DNA from: RYN-230 sp963829725
GTDB taxonomy: Bacteria; Actinomycetota; Actinomycetes; Streptosporangiales; Streptosporangiaceae
Direction: 5' to 3'
Assembly: GCA_963829725.1 (NCBI GenBank)
Contig: CAWHJW010000010.1
Location: 434,001-498,000 of the forward strand
Length of the DNA stretch: 64,000 bases
Part shown: positions 43,818 through 52,240 of the stretch, piece by piece
How positions within the stretch are numbered: position 1 is the stretch's first letter
Layout: the number at the start of each line of letters is the position of its first letter
Notes under the pieces: generated by a model
Seen by the model: only the letters and a program-made list of their open reading frames with translations
Databases searched by the model: none
Told to the model about the DNA's origin: nothing
Program-made: the position numbers and the translations under genes

Positions 43818-44684
43818 TCAGCGCGGCCAGCCCGCCTCCGGGGAGGAACGGCGGCGCAGGTCGTCACGGATCTCCTGGCCCAGGCGGCGGGTCTCGCGGC
43901 GGTTGAGCATAGCGCCGGCCGCCGCACCGGTGAGCAGCGGTCCCAGGGACACGGCGCTGCGGCCCGCGCGGGCGAGCAGGCGGCGCTGCAGCTGCCGGCG
44001 CAGCGGGGAGCCCACGGCCAGCACGAGGCCGCCCGGGACCAGGCCCACCCCGCGCCGCTGGGCCCAGGCCGCCAGGTAGGCCAGCATGCGCTCGGCCGTC
44101 GAGCCCGCGGCCCGCTGCCCGTACGCCTCGTGCAGTTCCGCCACGAGCTTGATCTCGATGCCGACCAGCGCCAGCGTCTCGGCCGCCACCTCGACCGGCG
44201 CGGCCGGCAGCGGCAGCAGCATGGCGGCACCGACCGTGGCACCCACCGACGTGGCCGCCCGGGACGCCCCCAGGATCAGCGCATCGGCCAGCTCGTCCGG
44301 GCCGAGCCCGGGGAACTGCTCCCGGAGCCGCTGCTGGCTGCGCACCGGCAGCCGCGGCGCCATCGCGATGGCCTGCGCGGTCAGCCACCGGCCGCTGAAC
44401 TGGACGCCGGCCCAGCCAGCCCGGCTGCCGGCAGCGAGCCCGGCCCAGCTGGCCCGGCCACCGCGCGCCGCGCCGCTCCAGCCGGTCCGGCCGCCCCGCG
44501 CCACCAGCCCGGTCATCCGGTCCAGCAGGCGGCGCCGCCGCGACGGGCTGGCCTCCTCGCTCAACTCGCCGACCAGCTCCGCGAAGTCGTCGGGCAACGC
44601 GGGCAGCTGGGCGTCGGGCGCCCGGTGCCCGGGGCCGGAGTCTCCTGGTGCGGGGCCGCCTGCGGCGGGATCGGACCGTGTCAT
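43818..44684 (-). CDS. Conserved-looking protein of unknown function
   Basis: This 288-residue protein starts in ATGA overlap with the upstream small membrane protein gene. The N terminus is disordered. After basic RRRRLLDRM comes an amphipathic part and then SVGATVGAAMLLPLPAAPVE, VAAETLALVGIEIKLVAELH and EAYGQRAAGSTAERMLAYLA, vaguely recalling EcsC-like proteins. A Gly/Ala segment SLGPLLTGAAAGAMLNRRET near the end may be membrane-associated. Coupling to a membrane protein suggests the envelope. I do not assign a function. Confidence 0.75.
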   Translation of the reverse strand: MTRSDPAAGGPAPGDSGPGHRAPDAQLPALPDDFAELVGELSEEASPSRRRRLLDRMTGLVARGGRTGWSGAARGGRASWAGLAAGSRAGWAGVQFSGRWLTAQAIAMAPRLPVRSQQRLREQFPGLGPDELADALILGASRAATSVGATVGAAMLLPLPAAPVEVAAETLALVGIEIKLVAELHEAYGQRAAGSTAERMLAYLAAWAQRRGVGLVPGGLVLAVGSPLRRQLQRRLLARAGRSAVSLGPLLTGAAAGAMLNRRETRRLGQEIRDDLRRRSSPEAGWPR

Positions 44685-45070
44685 GCGCTACAGCTGCCCT
44701 CCGGAAGCGGACCTACGCCACCGGGCCACATCCTAAGCTCGCGCCACCCCCGGCCGGTCCGGCCAAGGCGGGGCGGCGGCCCCGGGCGGGGCGTTAAGTT
44801 TCCGGGCGGGGCGTCACGCTCCGGCGGGTTCACCGGAGCGTCGCGCCTGGGGGCCACGCTGCCTGGATCCCCCACATGCACCCCGCCGCGCACGTCCCCC
44901 GGCTTGTCATAGACGTCGATCTTCGGATGCCTGAAATGCGGGTGGCTGACCGCGTACAGGACCAGGCCGATCATGGCCAGCAGCGCCAGCAGCGCCAGCA
45001 GCGCCAGCACGATCACGACGCACATCACGATGATCCCGCCCGCCGAGGTTCCACTCACGTCGTTCACCAC
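44681..45070 (-). CDS. Small membrane protein with Pro-rich tail
   Basis: This reading has up to 129 residues. One long helix (IIVMCVVIVLALLALLALLA) near the N terminus is followed by a polar Pro/Gly/Arg-rich tail. GTG codons at 45070, 45067 and 45058 are all possible starts; GGAGG lies just upstream of the first two. The stop overlaps the next start as ATGA, supporting co-translation with the 288-residue unknown protein. No family is recognised. Confidence 0.65.
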   Translation of the reverse strand: MVNDVSGTSAGGIIVMCVVIVLALLALLALLAMIGLVLYAVSHPHFRHPKIDVYDKPGDVRGGVHVGDPGSVAPRRDAPVNPPERDAPPGNLTPRPGPPPRLGRTGRGWRELRMWPGGVGPLPEGSCSA

Positions 45071-45198
45071 CTCCGCCTGGGCCGCTACCCAGGCTGGGCA
45101 CTCCAGGCAATGGGCACGCCGATGACCAGCCGGCCGGTCCCGGTGGTGTGCCGCCGCGCCAGGGGGGAACGGGCAGGGCAGGCGGGTGGAGGTGACCG

Positions 45199-46830
45199 AT
45201 GCCGGACAAGCTGGCGCCGTACCGGGGCAAGCGGGACTTCGCGCGCAGCCCGGAGCCGGCCGGGCAGGCCGCCGCGGCCGCCGCTGGCGCCGGCCCGGAG
45301 CCCGGCGCGCGGCGGTTCGTCGTGCAGCGGCACCGGGCCCGGCGGCCGCACTACGACCTGCGCTTCGAGATCGACGGGGTGCTGGCCAGCTGGGCCGTGC
45401 CGCGGGGGCCCACGCTGGACCCCGCGGTGAAGCGGACCGCGGTGCACGTCGAGGATCACCCGATCGAGTACCTCAACTTCGAGGGCGTGATCCCCCGCGG
45501 CGAGTACGGCGGCGGGGACGTGATCGTGTGGGACCGGGGCACCTGGGAGCCGCACGCCACCAGCGACCCGGCCGCGGCGGTCGCGGCCGGCGAACTGCAC
45601 GCCGACGTGCACGGCGAGAAGCTGCGCGGCCGGCTCGTCCTCATCCAGCGCGACGGGGTCCAGTGGCTGCTGCTGCACAAGCACGACGAGTACGCCGTGC
45701 CGGGCTGGGACCCGGAGGAGCACCCCGCGTCGGTGCTCAGCGGGCGGACCAATGACGAGGTCAAGGCCGACCCGGACCGGATGTGGCGGTCTGACCTGCC
45801 CCCCGCGCAGGCGTCCGTCGCGCTGCGCGGCCCCGGCGCGGGCGGCCAGCCCGGCGCGGCGGGACAGCCCGGCGTGGCGGCCGCGCCGAGCCCGGCGGAC
45901 CTGGACCGGCTGGACCAGCTCGGGCCGGCCGGGACGTGGCACGTGTTCGGCCGGGAGCTGCGGCTGACCAACCTGGACAAGGAGATGTTCCCGGCTCGGC
46001 CCGGGGAGGCGGCGGTGACCAAGCGGGAACTGATCCGTTATGCCGCCCAGGTGGCCCCGGTGCTGCTGCCCTACCTGGCTGGCCGGCCGCTGAACATGCA
46101 CCGGTACCCGGGCGGGGCCGGCACCGCGGGGTTCTGGCACAAGCAGCTGCCCGGCCACGCGCCGGGCTGGCTGCCGCGCTGGGACGACCCGGCCGCCGGC
46201 CCCGGCAAGACCACGACCTACCTGGTGGTGGACGAGCCCGCCGCGCTGGTGTGGGCGGCCAACTTCGGCGCGCTGGAATGGCACGCCTGGACCGCCCGCA
46301 CCAGCCAGCCGGGCCAGCCGAGTTATGCCCTGATCGACATCGACCCGGGGACGGCGACCTCGTGGGAGGACATCCTGGTGCTGGCCCGGCTGCACCGCAC
46401 CGCGCTGCAGCATCTCGGGGTGCGGGCCCAGCCCAAGCTCACCGGCCGGCGCGGGATCCAGATCTGGATCCCGGTCGCCCCCGGGCCCGGCTTCGGGGAG
46501 ACGCGCGCCTGGGTCGAGCAGCTGTCCAAGGCCATCGGTGCCGTAGTGCCCCAGCTGGTCAGCTGGAAATGGGACGTGCGCGAGCGGGGCGGGCTGGCCC
46601 GCCTCGACTACACCCAGAACACGCCCAACAAGACCCTGGTCGCGCCGTACAGCCCGCGCGCCGCGGCCGGGGCGCCGGTGTCCGCCCCCATCGACTGGGC
46701 CGAACTGGACGATCCCGCGCTGCGGCCCGACGGGTTCACCATCCGCGACATGCCGGAGCGGCTGGCCCGGCGCGGCGACCTGTTCGCCCCGGTGCTCGAC
46801 ACGGCCCAGGTGCTGCCGGAGATCACGTGA
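45199..46830 (+). CDS. LigD-like protein: 3'-phosphoesterase plus primase-polymerase, no ligase domain
   Basis: This 543-residue protein starts at ATG 45199 with AGGTGA upstream. The PE domain (about 38-190) keeps the catalytic set His45, His51, Asp53, Arg55 (QRHRARRPHYDLR) and His87/Tyr91 (EDHPIEY). The polymerase domain (about 255-540) starts at LTNLDKEMFP and holds the metal pair Asp380/Asp382 in LIDIDPG. These domains heal and fill DNA ends in bacterial non-homologous end joining. The ATP-dependent ligase domain of full LigD is absent, and no ku gene lies in the window. Confidence 0.92.
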   Translation: MPDKLAPYRGKRDFARSPEPAGQAAAAAAGAGPEPGARRFVVQRHRARRPHYDLRFEIDGVLASWAVPRGPTLDPAVKRTAVHVEDHPIEYLNFEGVIPRGEYGGGDVIVWDRGTWEPHATSDPAAAVAAGELHADVHGEKLRGRLVLIQRDGVQWLLLHKHDEYAVPGWDPEEHPASVLSGRTNDEVKADPDRMWRSDLPPAQASVALRGPGAGGQPGAAGQPGVAAAPSPADLDRLDQLGPAGTWHVFGRELRLTNLDKEMFPARPGEAAVTKRELIRYAAQVAPVLLPYLAGRPLNMHRYPGGAGTAGFWHKQLPGHAPGWLPRWDDPAAGPGKTTTYLVVDEPAALVWAANFGALEWHAWTARTSQPGQPSYALIDIDPGTATSWEDILVLARLHRTALQHLGVRAQPKLTGRRGIQIWIPVAPGPGFGETRAWVEQLSKAIGAVVPQLVSWKWDVRERGGLARLDYTQNTPNKTLVAPYSPRAAAGAPVSAPIDWAELDDPALRPDGFTIRDMPERLARRGDLFAPVLDTAQVLPEIT

Positions 46831-48253
46831 CCGGCGGGCGGGTCCTGGCGGGAACCGTACCCGGCGGCCCCGGGCCCCCCGGGACCGCCGGGGCGGGGCC
46901 GGAGGCCGCCGGGGACGGCGCGGGTTCCGCGGGCGCCGGCAGCGGGGCCAGCCGGGCCGACGTCACGTAGGCCACCACCACGGCCACGATGGCCAGCGGC
47001 ATCACGACCAGGCCGTCTGAGGAGAGCAGCAGGGTGGCCAGCAGCACCGACGTCAGCGGCAGCCGGAGCATCACCACGCTCATCGCGCCGATCCCCATGG
47101 CCGCCCCGGCGACCAGGGGCAGGCCGGGCAGGTGTGACAGGGCCATGCCGCCCGCGGCGCCGAGGAACATGGCCGGGAACGTGGGCCCGCCCCGGAACCC
47201 GCTCAGCGACAGGCCGTAGGCCAGCCCCTTGCACACCAGGAGCAGCAGCAGGGCGCCGACCGACCAGGCCGCGCCGTTGGTGATCAGCGGCCCGAGCGTG
47301 GTCTCCCCGGAGAACAGGACCTCGCCGGAGCCATGGTGGGTGACCTCCGCGAAGAGGATGGCCAGGGCGGCGATGACCAGGCCCGTCACCGGCAGGGCGA
47401 GCAGCAGCAGGCGGCCCTCCACCCGTGACCGCAGGGCCAGGCCGAGGCGGCGGATCCCGGAGCCGAGCAGCGCGGCGGCCAGGCCGATGCCGATCGCGTA
47501 GCCGAACTCCGCCCCCGTCGGGTGCCCCAGGTGCGGCAGGTTCGGGATGGACAGCGAGAACGTGCCCAGGCCGGTGAGGTTGCCCAGGCCGATGAAGGTG
47601 AGCGAGCCGATGCCCGCGGCGAGCAGCCCCGGCACCAGCACCAGTTCCAGCGTCGCCCCGCCCAGCCCGGACGCCTCCATCAGCAGGAACGCGCCGAGCA
47701 GCGGCGAGCCGAGCAGCGCGCTGACCGCCGCGAAGCTGCCCGCGGCGGCCAGCATGGCGGTGACCCTGGCCGGCGCGTCCTTCTTGGCCAGCCGCACCGC
47801 GATCACGCCGAGCCCGCCGCCCAGCGCGATCAGCGGGGCCTCCGGGCCGAGCACCACGCCCAGGCTCAGCGTAGCCAGGGCGGCGAGCACCACGCCGGGA
47901 AGCTCCGCGGGCCCGGGCGCCCCCTCCCCCGCCTTGAAGCCGTCGGCCGGCGAGTGCCCGCCCCGGCCGGGCAGGTAGCGGATGGTCAGCCCGACCAGGA
48001 TCCCGGCGGCCGCCAGCGGCAGCAGCGGCCACCACGGCGGCTCGCCCTGGAAGCCCACGGCCTTGGGCAGGTCGGTGAACACCCAGCCCTGCATCTTGCT
48101 GGTCAGGGCCAGGAATCCCCAGGCGGCGGCCGAGACCGGCACGCCGAGCACCGCGGCCAGCACCAGCAGGACCAGGTACCCGCGGGTGCGCAGCGCCGCC
48201 AGCGGGTTGGCGGGTGCCGCCGCCGCGCTGCCGCCCGCTGGTTCACCCGCCAT
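46823..48253 (-). CDS. ClC-family chloride channel/antiporter-like protein
   Basis: This membrane protein of about 476 residues has the ClC signatures in modified form: SLGVVLGPEAPLIALGGG (canonical GxEGP region), LLGSPLLGAFLLMEASGLGG and GLSLSGFRGGPTFPAMFLGA. ATG 48253 is used; a TTG at 48262 is possible. It moves chloride or other halides, often against protons. A Pro/Ala-rich tail follows the last helix. Its stop overlaps the convergent LigD-like gene by 8 bases. Two strong hairpins separate it from the gene remnant upstream. Confidence 0.9.
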   Translation of the reverse strand: MAGEPAGGSAAAAPANPLAALRTRGYLVLLVLAAVLGVPVSAAAWGFLALTSKMQGWVFTDLPKAVGFQGEPPWWPLLPLAAAGILVGLTIRYLPGRGGHSPADGFKAGEGAPGPAELPGVVLAALATLSLGVVLGPEAPLIALGGGLGVIAVRLAKKDAPARVTAMLAAAGSFAAVSALLGSPLLGAFLLMEASGLGGATLELVLVPGLLAAGIGSLTFIGLGNLTGLGTFSLSIPNLPHLGHPTGAEFGYAIGIGLAAALLGSGIRRLGLALRSRVEGRLLLLALPVTGLVIAALAILFAEVTHHGSGEVLFSGETTLGPLITNGAAWSVGALLLLLVCKGLAYGLSLSGFRGGPTFPAMFLGAAGGMALSHLPGLPLVAGAAMGIGAMSVVMLRLPLTSVLLATLLLSSDGLVVMPLAIVAVVVAYVTSARLAPLPAPAEPAPSPAASGPAPAVPGGPGPPGTVPARTRPPVT

Positions 48254-48278
48254 AAGCAGCAACGATGCCCAGCCGGCC

Positions 48279-48317
48279 GGGCCGCCGCCTCACCCGCTGC
48301 GGGTGAGGCGGCGGCCC
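48279..48317 (-). terminator. Very strong hairpin: 19-bp perfect arms, 1-base loop
   Basis: Bases 48279-48297 (starting GGGCCGCCGCCTCACC) pair perfectly with 48299-48317 around a single T. It lies between the ClC start (48253) and the upstream leftward remnant, so it probably ends transcription coming from the right. As it is nearly a pure palindrome it could also form a cruciform. No U-tract follows, as usual in such GC-rich genomes. Confidence 0.75.
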
Positions 48318-48325
48318 TCCCGAGA

Positions 48326-48359
48326 CCCCGCCGGAGCCTTAGCGGAGGGTCCGGCGGGG
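48326..48359 (-). terminator. Second hairpin, 10-bp arms
   Basis: CCCCGCCGGA at 48326-48335 pairs with TCCGGCGGGG at 48350-48359 around a 14-base loop. It begins about 12 bases after the stop of the GH3 remnant (48371) on the leftward strand, the normal position for a terminator of that former gene. Together with the 19-bp hairpin it forms a tandem terminator. Confidence 0.65.
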
Positions 48360-48370
48360 CTACCAGCGGG

Positions 48371-48706
48371 CTAGTGGCCGCCGGCCACGCTGAACCCGCC
48401 GTGCAGCGGCAGCCCGGTCAGCGCCGAGGAGTCGCCCGCGTAGACGCTGAACCACCCGCCCGGGACGACCCACCGGTTGGCCGTGGCGTCCCAGTAGGAC
48501 AGACCGTGCCGGGTGAGCAGGAAGCGCACCGTGGCGGACTGGCCCGGCTGCAGGGTGATCTTGGTGAAACCCTTCCGCTGGCAGGGCGGCTCGGCCGCCG
48601 CCGGGGGGTCGCCCAGGTACAGCTCACCCCGGCGAGGCGGGGGACGCACTGCCCGCGCCGATGCGCACCAGTCAAACGCGCCGCCGCCGGAAAACCAAGA
48701 CCGCAT
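48371..48706 (-). pseudogene. C-terminal remnant of a GH3 beta-glucosidase
   Basis: From about 48620 leftward the frame reads ELYLGDPPAAAEPPCQRKGF, TKITLQPGQSATVRFLLTRH and GLSYWDATANRWVVPGGWFS, ending in a stop. This is the fibronectin type III-like domain that closes secreted GH3 enzymes. The catalytic domains, about 600 residues or more, are missing. It is not a copy of the intact GH3 gene at 18-20 kb; the sequences differ. A proper terminator still follows. Confidence 0.7.
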
Positions 48707-49665
48707 TCCGGCAATAATTTATGAACACGCCAGGGCCGGGCCGCTTTCATGATCAAGAATGGCGGGAGTGCTACTGTAATGGCCCGCCGCCGGCGCGGCC
48801 AGCCCGGCTGAGCAGGGCCGCGGCCCGGGGGGCCTCGGCGAAGGCCGGCGAACAGGTCGTCCTCCGGGACGGGGGCACCGGTGGAATCGGCCGCCCGGAT
48901 GAAGTGCTCGACGCCGAAGACCCGGGTGGCGACCTCCGCCGGGATCTTGCTGAACCAGGACTCGCTGACCTGGCTGGAGTGCGCCAGCAGGGCGGCCCGC
49001 TTGCGCTCCAGCACCGGGCGGATGTCCACCGTGGTGGAGATCCGCTGCTCGGCCTGCTCCATCTGCCGCAGCATCTCCGGGCTGACGCCGCCGGCGTCCG
49101 GCACGTCCTCGCCGGCCTCACGGAGCGCCGCCCAGATCTGCCGCCACTCGCTGAACCGCATCGCGGTCAGGTAGAACTTGGCCGGGATCCCGGTGGCCGA
49201 GACCGCGTCCGCCGCGCACCGGGCAGCATGCACGTGGTCCGGGTGCTGGTAGCCGCCGTTCTCGTCGTAGGTGACCACGACCTGGGGGCGGTACCGCTCG
49301 ATCAGCTCGGCGATCCGGGCCGACACCGTGGCCCGCGGCACGTTGCAGAACGCGTCCGGGCGGTCCTTGTAGTCCCATTCGAGCATGCCCGAGTCGTGGT
49401 AGCCGAGCAGTTCGGTGTTGGTCACGCCGAGATACTCGGCGGCCTCCCGGAGTTCCGCCAGCCTGATCTGGGCGACCTCCCGCTCGTCGTGGCCGTCGCC
49501 GCCCGGCTTGACCCCGTCCGGGCTGTCGCCGTATTCCCCGTTCGTGCAGGTGACCACGACCGTCCGGACACCCTCGGCCGAGTACCTGGCGAGCACTCCG
49601 CCGGTGCTGGACGCCTCGTCATCGGGGTGCGCGTGCACGGCCATCAGGGTGAGGTTCTCCGCCAT
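48418..49665 (-). CDS. Mca/PIG-L-family amidase (mycothiol conjugate amidase-like)
   Basis: ATG 49665 begins LTLMAVHAHPDDEASSTGGV with the PIG-L zinc motif (His13, Asp15, Asp16), then VVVTCTNGEYGD, LLGYHDSGMLEWD and VVVTYDENGGYQHPDHVHAA with a further zinc His. This matches Mca-like hydrolases that cleave mycothiol S-conjugates during detoxification; MshB is the other possibility. Conserved sequence ends at EDDLFAGL near 48840. The open frame then runs through unrelated sequence into the GH3 remnant to 48418. A one-base shift (CTTC to CTC) would instead give AEAPRAAALLSRAGRAGGG and a stop at 48771, a more natural end. Confidence 0.82.
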   Translation of the reverse strand: MAENLTLMAVHAHPDDEASSTGGVLARYSAEGVRTVVVTCTNGEYGDSPDGVKPGGDGHDEREVAQIRLAELREAAEYLGVTNTELLGYHDSGMLEWDYKDRPDAFCNVPRATVSARIAELIERYRPQVVVTYDENGGYQHPDHVHAARCAADAVSATGIPAKFYLTAMRFSEWRQIWAALREAGEDVPDAGGVSPEMLRQMEQAEQRISTTVDIRPVLERKRAALLAHSSQVSESWFSKIPAEVATRVFGVEHFIRAADSTGAPVPEDDLFAGLRRGPPGRGPAQPGWPRRRRAITVALPPFLIMKAARPWRVHKLLPECGLGFPAAARLTGAHRRGQCVPRLAGVSCTWATPRRRPSRPASGRVSPRSPCSRASPPRCASCSPGTVCPTGTPRPTGGSSRAGGSASTRATPRR

Positions 49666-49764
49666 GGTCTAAGCCTGCCCGACCCTGCCGACAGCGCGCA
49701 GGCCGGCGTCCCGCTTCACCGGCGTCGCGGTCTTATCTGCTAAGCGCGGCTAGGGTGGTGGCCC

Positions 49765-51432
49765 GTGAGCCAAGGCAGCACGCGCCCGCCGCGGCGGCGG
49801 TCCAAGGTCGTCGCGATCGTGATCGCGGCGGTCCTCGTCGTGGCGGCCGCGGGCGGGGCAGCCGGGTACCTGCTGCTGCGGACCAAGGGCAGCCCGCAGC
49901 AGACCGCGGCCAGTTACCTGCGTGACTGGCAGCGCGGCGACTACGCGGCCATGGACGCCATCACCACGGGCCGGCCCGCGGGCGGCGTGGCCGGGCCGCT
50001 GCGCCAGGCCGCCGCTGAACTGGGCCAGCGCAGCCTGGCCACCCGGCTGGGCGGGGTGAACTCCGGCGGCGGCTCCACCCAGGCCGCGTTCACCGCTACC
50101 GTCGCCCTGGCCAGCGGGCACACCTGGCGTTACCACGGGCAGCTGCGGCTGGTGCAGCGCGGCCGGCGCTGGCTGGTGAGCTGGAGCCCGGCCGGCATCT
50201 ACCCGGCCCTGCGGCCCGGTGACCGGTTCACGCTGCACGCCACCTGGCCGCCGCGGGCAGCGGTGCTGGCCGCCGACGGCACCGAGCTCAGCTCCCCCAC
50301 GGTGATCGCGTCCTCCGGGTCCATCGCCCTGCTCACCGGCAACGTGGTCGCCGCGACCGCGGCCCGGGCGAAGGCGCTCGGCGCGCCGTACCAGGCCGGC
50401 GACCCCATCGGCGAGGGCGGCATCGAGCAGGCCTACCAGGCGCAGCTGGCCGGGCGCCCCGCGATGGCCATCGAGGTCACCGGGCCGGGCCGCACCAGCG
50501 CGGCCGTGGCCCGCTTCCCCGCCGTCCCGGGCACGGCCGTCCGGACCAGCATCGACATGCGGGACCAGCGGGCCGCCTCAGCCGCCGTTTCCGCCGCGCC
50601 GACCAGCAAGCCGATCGACCTGGTCGCCATCCAGCCGTCCACCGGCAAGGTGCTGGCCGTGGTCGAGCGCCCGGGTGGCTTCGACCGCGCGCTGTCCGGC
50701 ATCTTCCCGCCCGGCTCCACGTTCAAGGTGGTCACCGCGTCCGCGCTGGCGCAGGCCGGGATGCGGCCGTCCAGCGCCGTGCAGTGCCCCAGCCAGGTTG
50801 ACATTGGCGGGCGCATCTTTCACAACGACAACAATGAGCAGCTCGGGGCGACCACGTTGCAGACCGCGTTCGCGGTGTCCTGCAACTCGACCTTCGCCAT
50901 GCTGGCCTCGCAGCGGCTGGACGGTACCGCGCTCGCCTCCATGGCCACCACATTCGGGTTTAACGCCACCCCGAATCTCGGTATCCCGGCCACGCTGGGC
51001 CATTTCACCACGCCACGCCAGCCGGTCAACCTGGCCGCGGACGCCTTCGGCCAGGGCACCGACCTGGTCAACCCGCTCAGCCAGGCCAGCGTGGCCGCGG
51101 CGGTCGATGACGGCACCTGGCGGCCGCCGGTGCTGGTCACCAGCCCGGCCCCGCACCAGGCCAGCCAGCCGCGGGCGGTCAGCCCGGTCATCCTGGACAC
51201 GTTGCGGCCGATGATGCGCGCCGTGGTCACCAGCGGCACGGCGGCCGGGGTCGGCTTCCCGCCGGGCGTGTACGGCAAGACCGGGACGGCCCAGTTCGGC
51301 AACGGGAAGCAGTCTCACGGCTGGTTCATCGGCTACCGCGGGGACGTGGCCTTCGCCGTGCTCGTGGAGGGTGGGGGCTTCGGGGCGAGCAGCGCAGGCC
51401 CGGTGGTCAACGCGTTCCTGCGGGGGCTGTGA
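49765..51432 (+). CDS. Class B penicillin-binding protein (transpeptidase)
   Basis: This 555-residue enzyme starts at GTG 49765. A single N-terminal membrane helix (VVAIVIAAVLVVAAAGGAAG) is followed by a MecA-N/NTF2-like domain, a dimerisation region and the transpeptidase domain. All three active-site motifs are present: Ser318-x-x-Lys321 (STFK), Ser372-x-Asn374 (SCN) and Lys505-Thr-Gly (KTGTAQF). It cross-links peptidoglycan outside the membrane. No FtsW/RodA partner is adjacent. The 3' end overlaps the convergent DUF4230 gene by 26 bases. Confidence 0.93.
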   Translation: MSQGSTRPPRRRSKVVAIVIAAVLVVAAAGGAAGYLLLRTKGSPQQTAASYLRDWQRGDYAAMDAITTGRPAGGVAGPLRQAAAELGQRSLATRLGGVNSGGGSTQAAFTATVALASGHTWRYHGQLRLVQRGRRWLVSWSPAGIYPALRPGDRFTLHATWPPRAAVLAADGTELSSPTVIASSGSIALLTGNVVAATAARAKALGAPYQAGDPIGEGGIEQAYQAQLAGRPAMAIEVTGPGRTSAAVARFPAVPGTAVRTSIDMRDQRAASAAVSAAPTSKPIDLVAIQPSTGKVLAVVERPGGFDRALSGIFPPGSTFKVVTASALAQAGMRPSSAVQCPSQVDIGGRIFHNDNNEQLGATTLQTAFAVSCNSTFAMLASQRLDGTALASMATTFGFNATPNLGIPATLGHFTTPRQPVNLAADAFGQGTDLVNPLSQASVAAAVDDGTWRPPVLVTSPAPHQASQPRAVSPVILDTLRPMMRAVVTSGTAAGVGFPPGVYGKTGTAQFGNGKQSHGWFIGYRGDVAFAVLVEGGGFGASSAGPVVNAFLRGL

Positions 51433-52120
51433 AGGTCACGGTGACCCGCTGGAAGCCCAGCGACCGGAGCATCCCGGTGAGCATGCTCACCGTGTTCCGC
51501 TGTGCGTCCGCCAGGAGCACGCTCCGCCGCGCCGCGGCCTGGATCTTCTGCTGCGCCACGATGTAGAGCTGCTGCTCGCTGTTCGGGTTGCCGGAGAAGA
51601 AGGTCCCGACCCGGTTCAGCAGCCCCTGCTGCTGGGCGAACACATAGGACTGCCGCACGTTCAGCACGGCGGGCTCCAGCTGGGCCGGGGGCAGCTTAAC
51701 GGTCACCCCGGTGCGGTCTCCCGACACCTGGATGGCCGAGCCCTTGAGCTGGGAGAAGTCGACGTAGGCGATCTCGCTGCCCTGGCCGATGAACAGCGTC
51801 TGGCTGCCCTCCAGGAAGGACGGCAGGTAGGCGGCCTTCCTGGTCAGGTCCACGACCACCTGGAACGACCCGCTGGCCGCCTGGTAACGGCTCAGCGAGG
51901 TGATCGACTTGAGCAGCACGGGCTGGCTGCGCACCGAGGTGGATTCGCCGAACGGGTTGCGCAGCTGGGGCAGCAGGTGCACCGCGGCCAGCGCCACCAC
52001 GAGCACGGCGACGGCCACCACCGCCGCCACCAGCCCGGCCAGCCAGCCGAGCACGCCCGGGCCACGCCTGATGCGTACCGAGGCGCCTTCCGTCATCCGT
52101 TCCTGACTGGTGCGCACCAT
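51407..52120 (-). CDS. DUF4230-family membrane-anchored protein
   Basis: ATG 52120, with GGAGG six bases upstream, gives about 237 residues. One N-terminal helix (LAGLVAAVVAVAVLVVALAA) is followed by a large extracytoplasmic domain with VRSQPVLLKSITSLSRYQAA, LFIGQGSEIAYVDFSQLKGS and VTVKLPPAQLEPAVLN, the DUF4230 pattern. Function is unknown. It is convergent with the penicillin-binding protein gene and overlaps its end. Confidence 0.85.
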   Translation of the reverse strand: MVRTSQERMTEGASVRIRRGPGVLGWLAGLVAAVVAVAVLVVALAAVHLLPQLRNPFGESTSVRSQPVLLKSITSLSRYQAASGSFQVVVDLTRKAAYLPSFLEGSQTLFIGQGSEIAYVDFSQLKGSAIQVSGDRTGVTVKLPPAQLEPAVLNVRQSYVFAQQQGLLNRVGTFFSGNPNSEQQLYIVAQQKIQAAARRSVLLADAQRNTVSMLTGMLRSLGFQRVTVTFTAPAGTR

Positions 52121-52240
52121 ATCGCCCTCCATCGTCGGCTCTGCGCCAAGTACCCCGGAGGCGGCCAGCGACTCATCCCGGATCGGCGGTACCGGCCCCC
52201 TGCGGTGGATCCTGGCTGCCAGCCGTGGCCGCGCGCCCGG

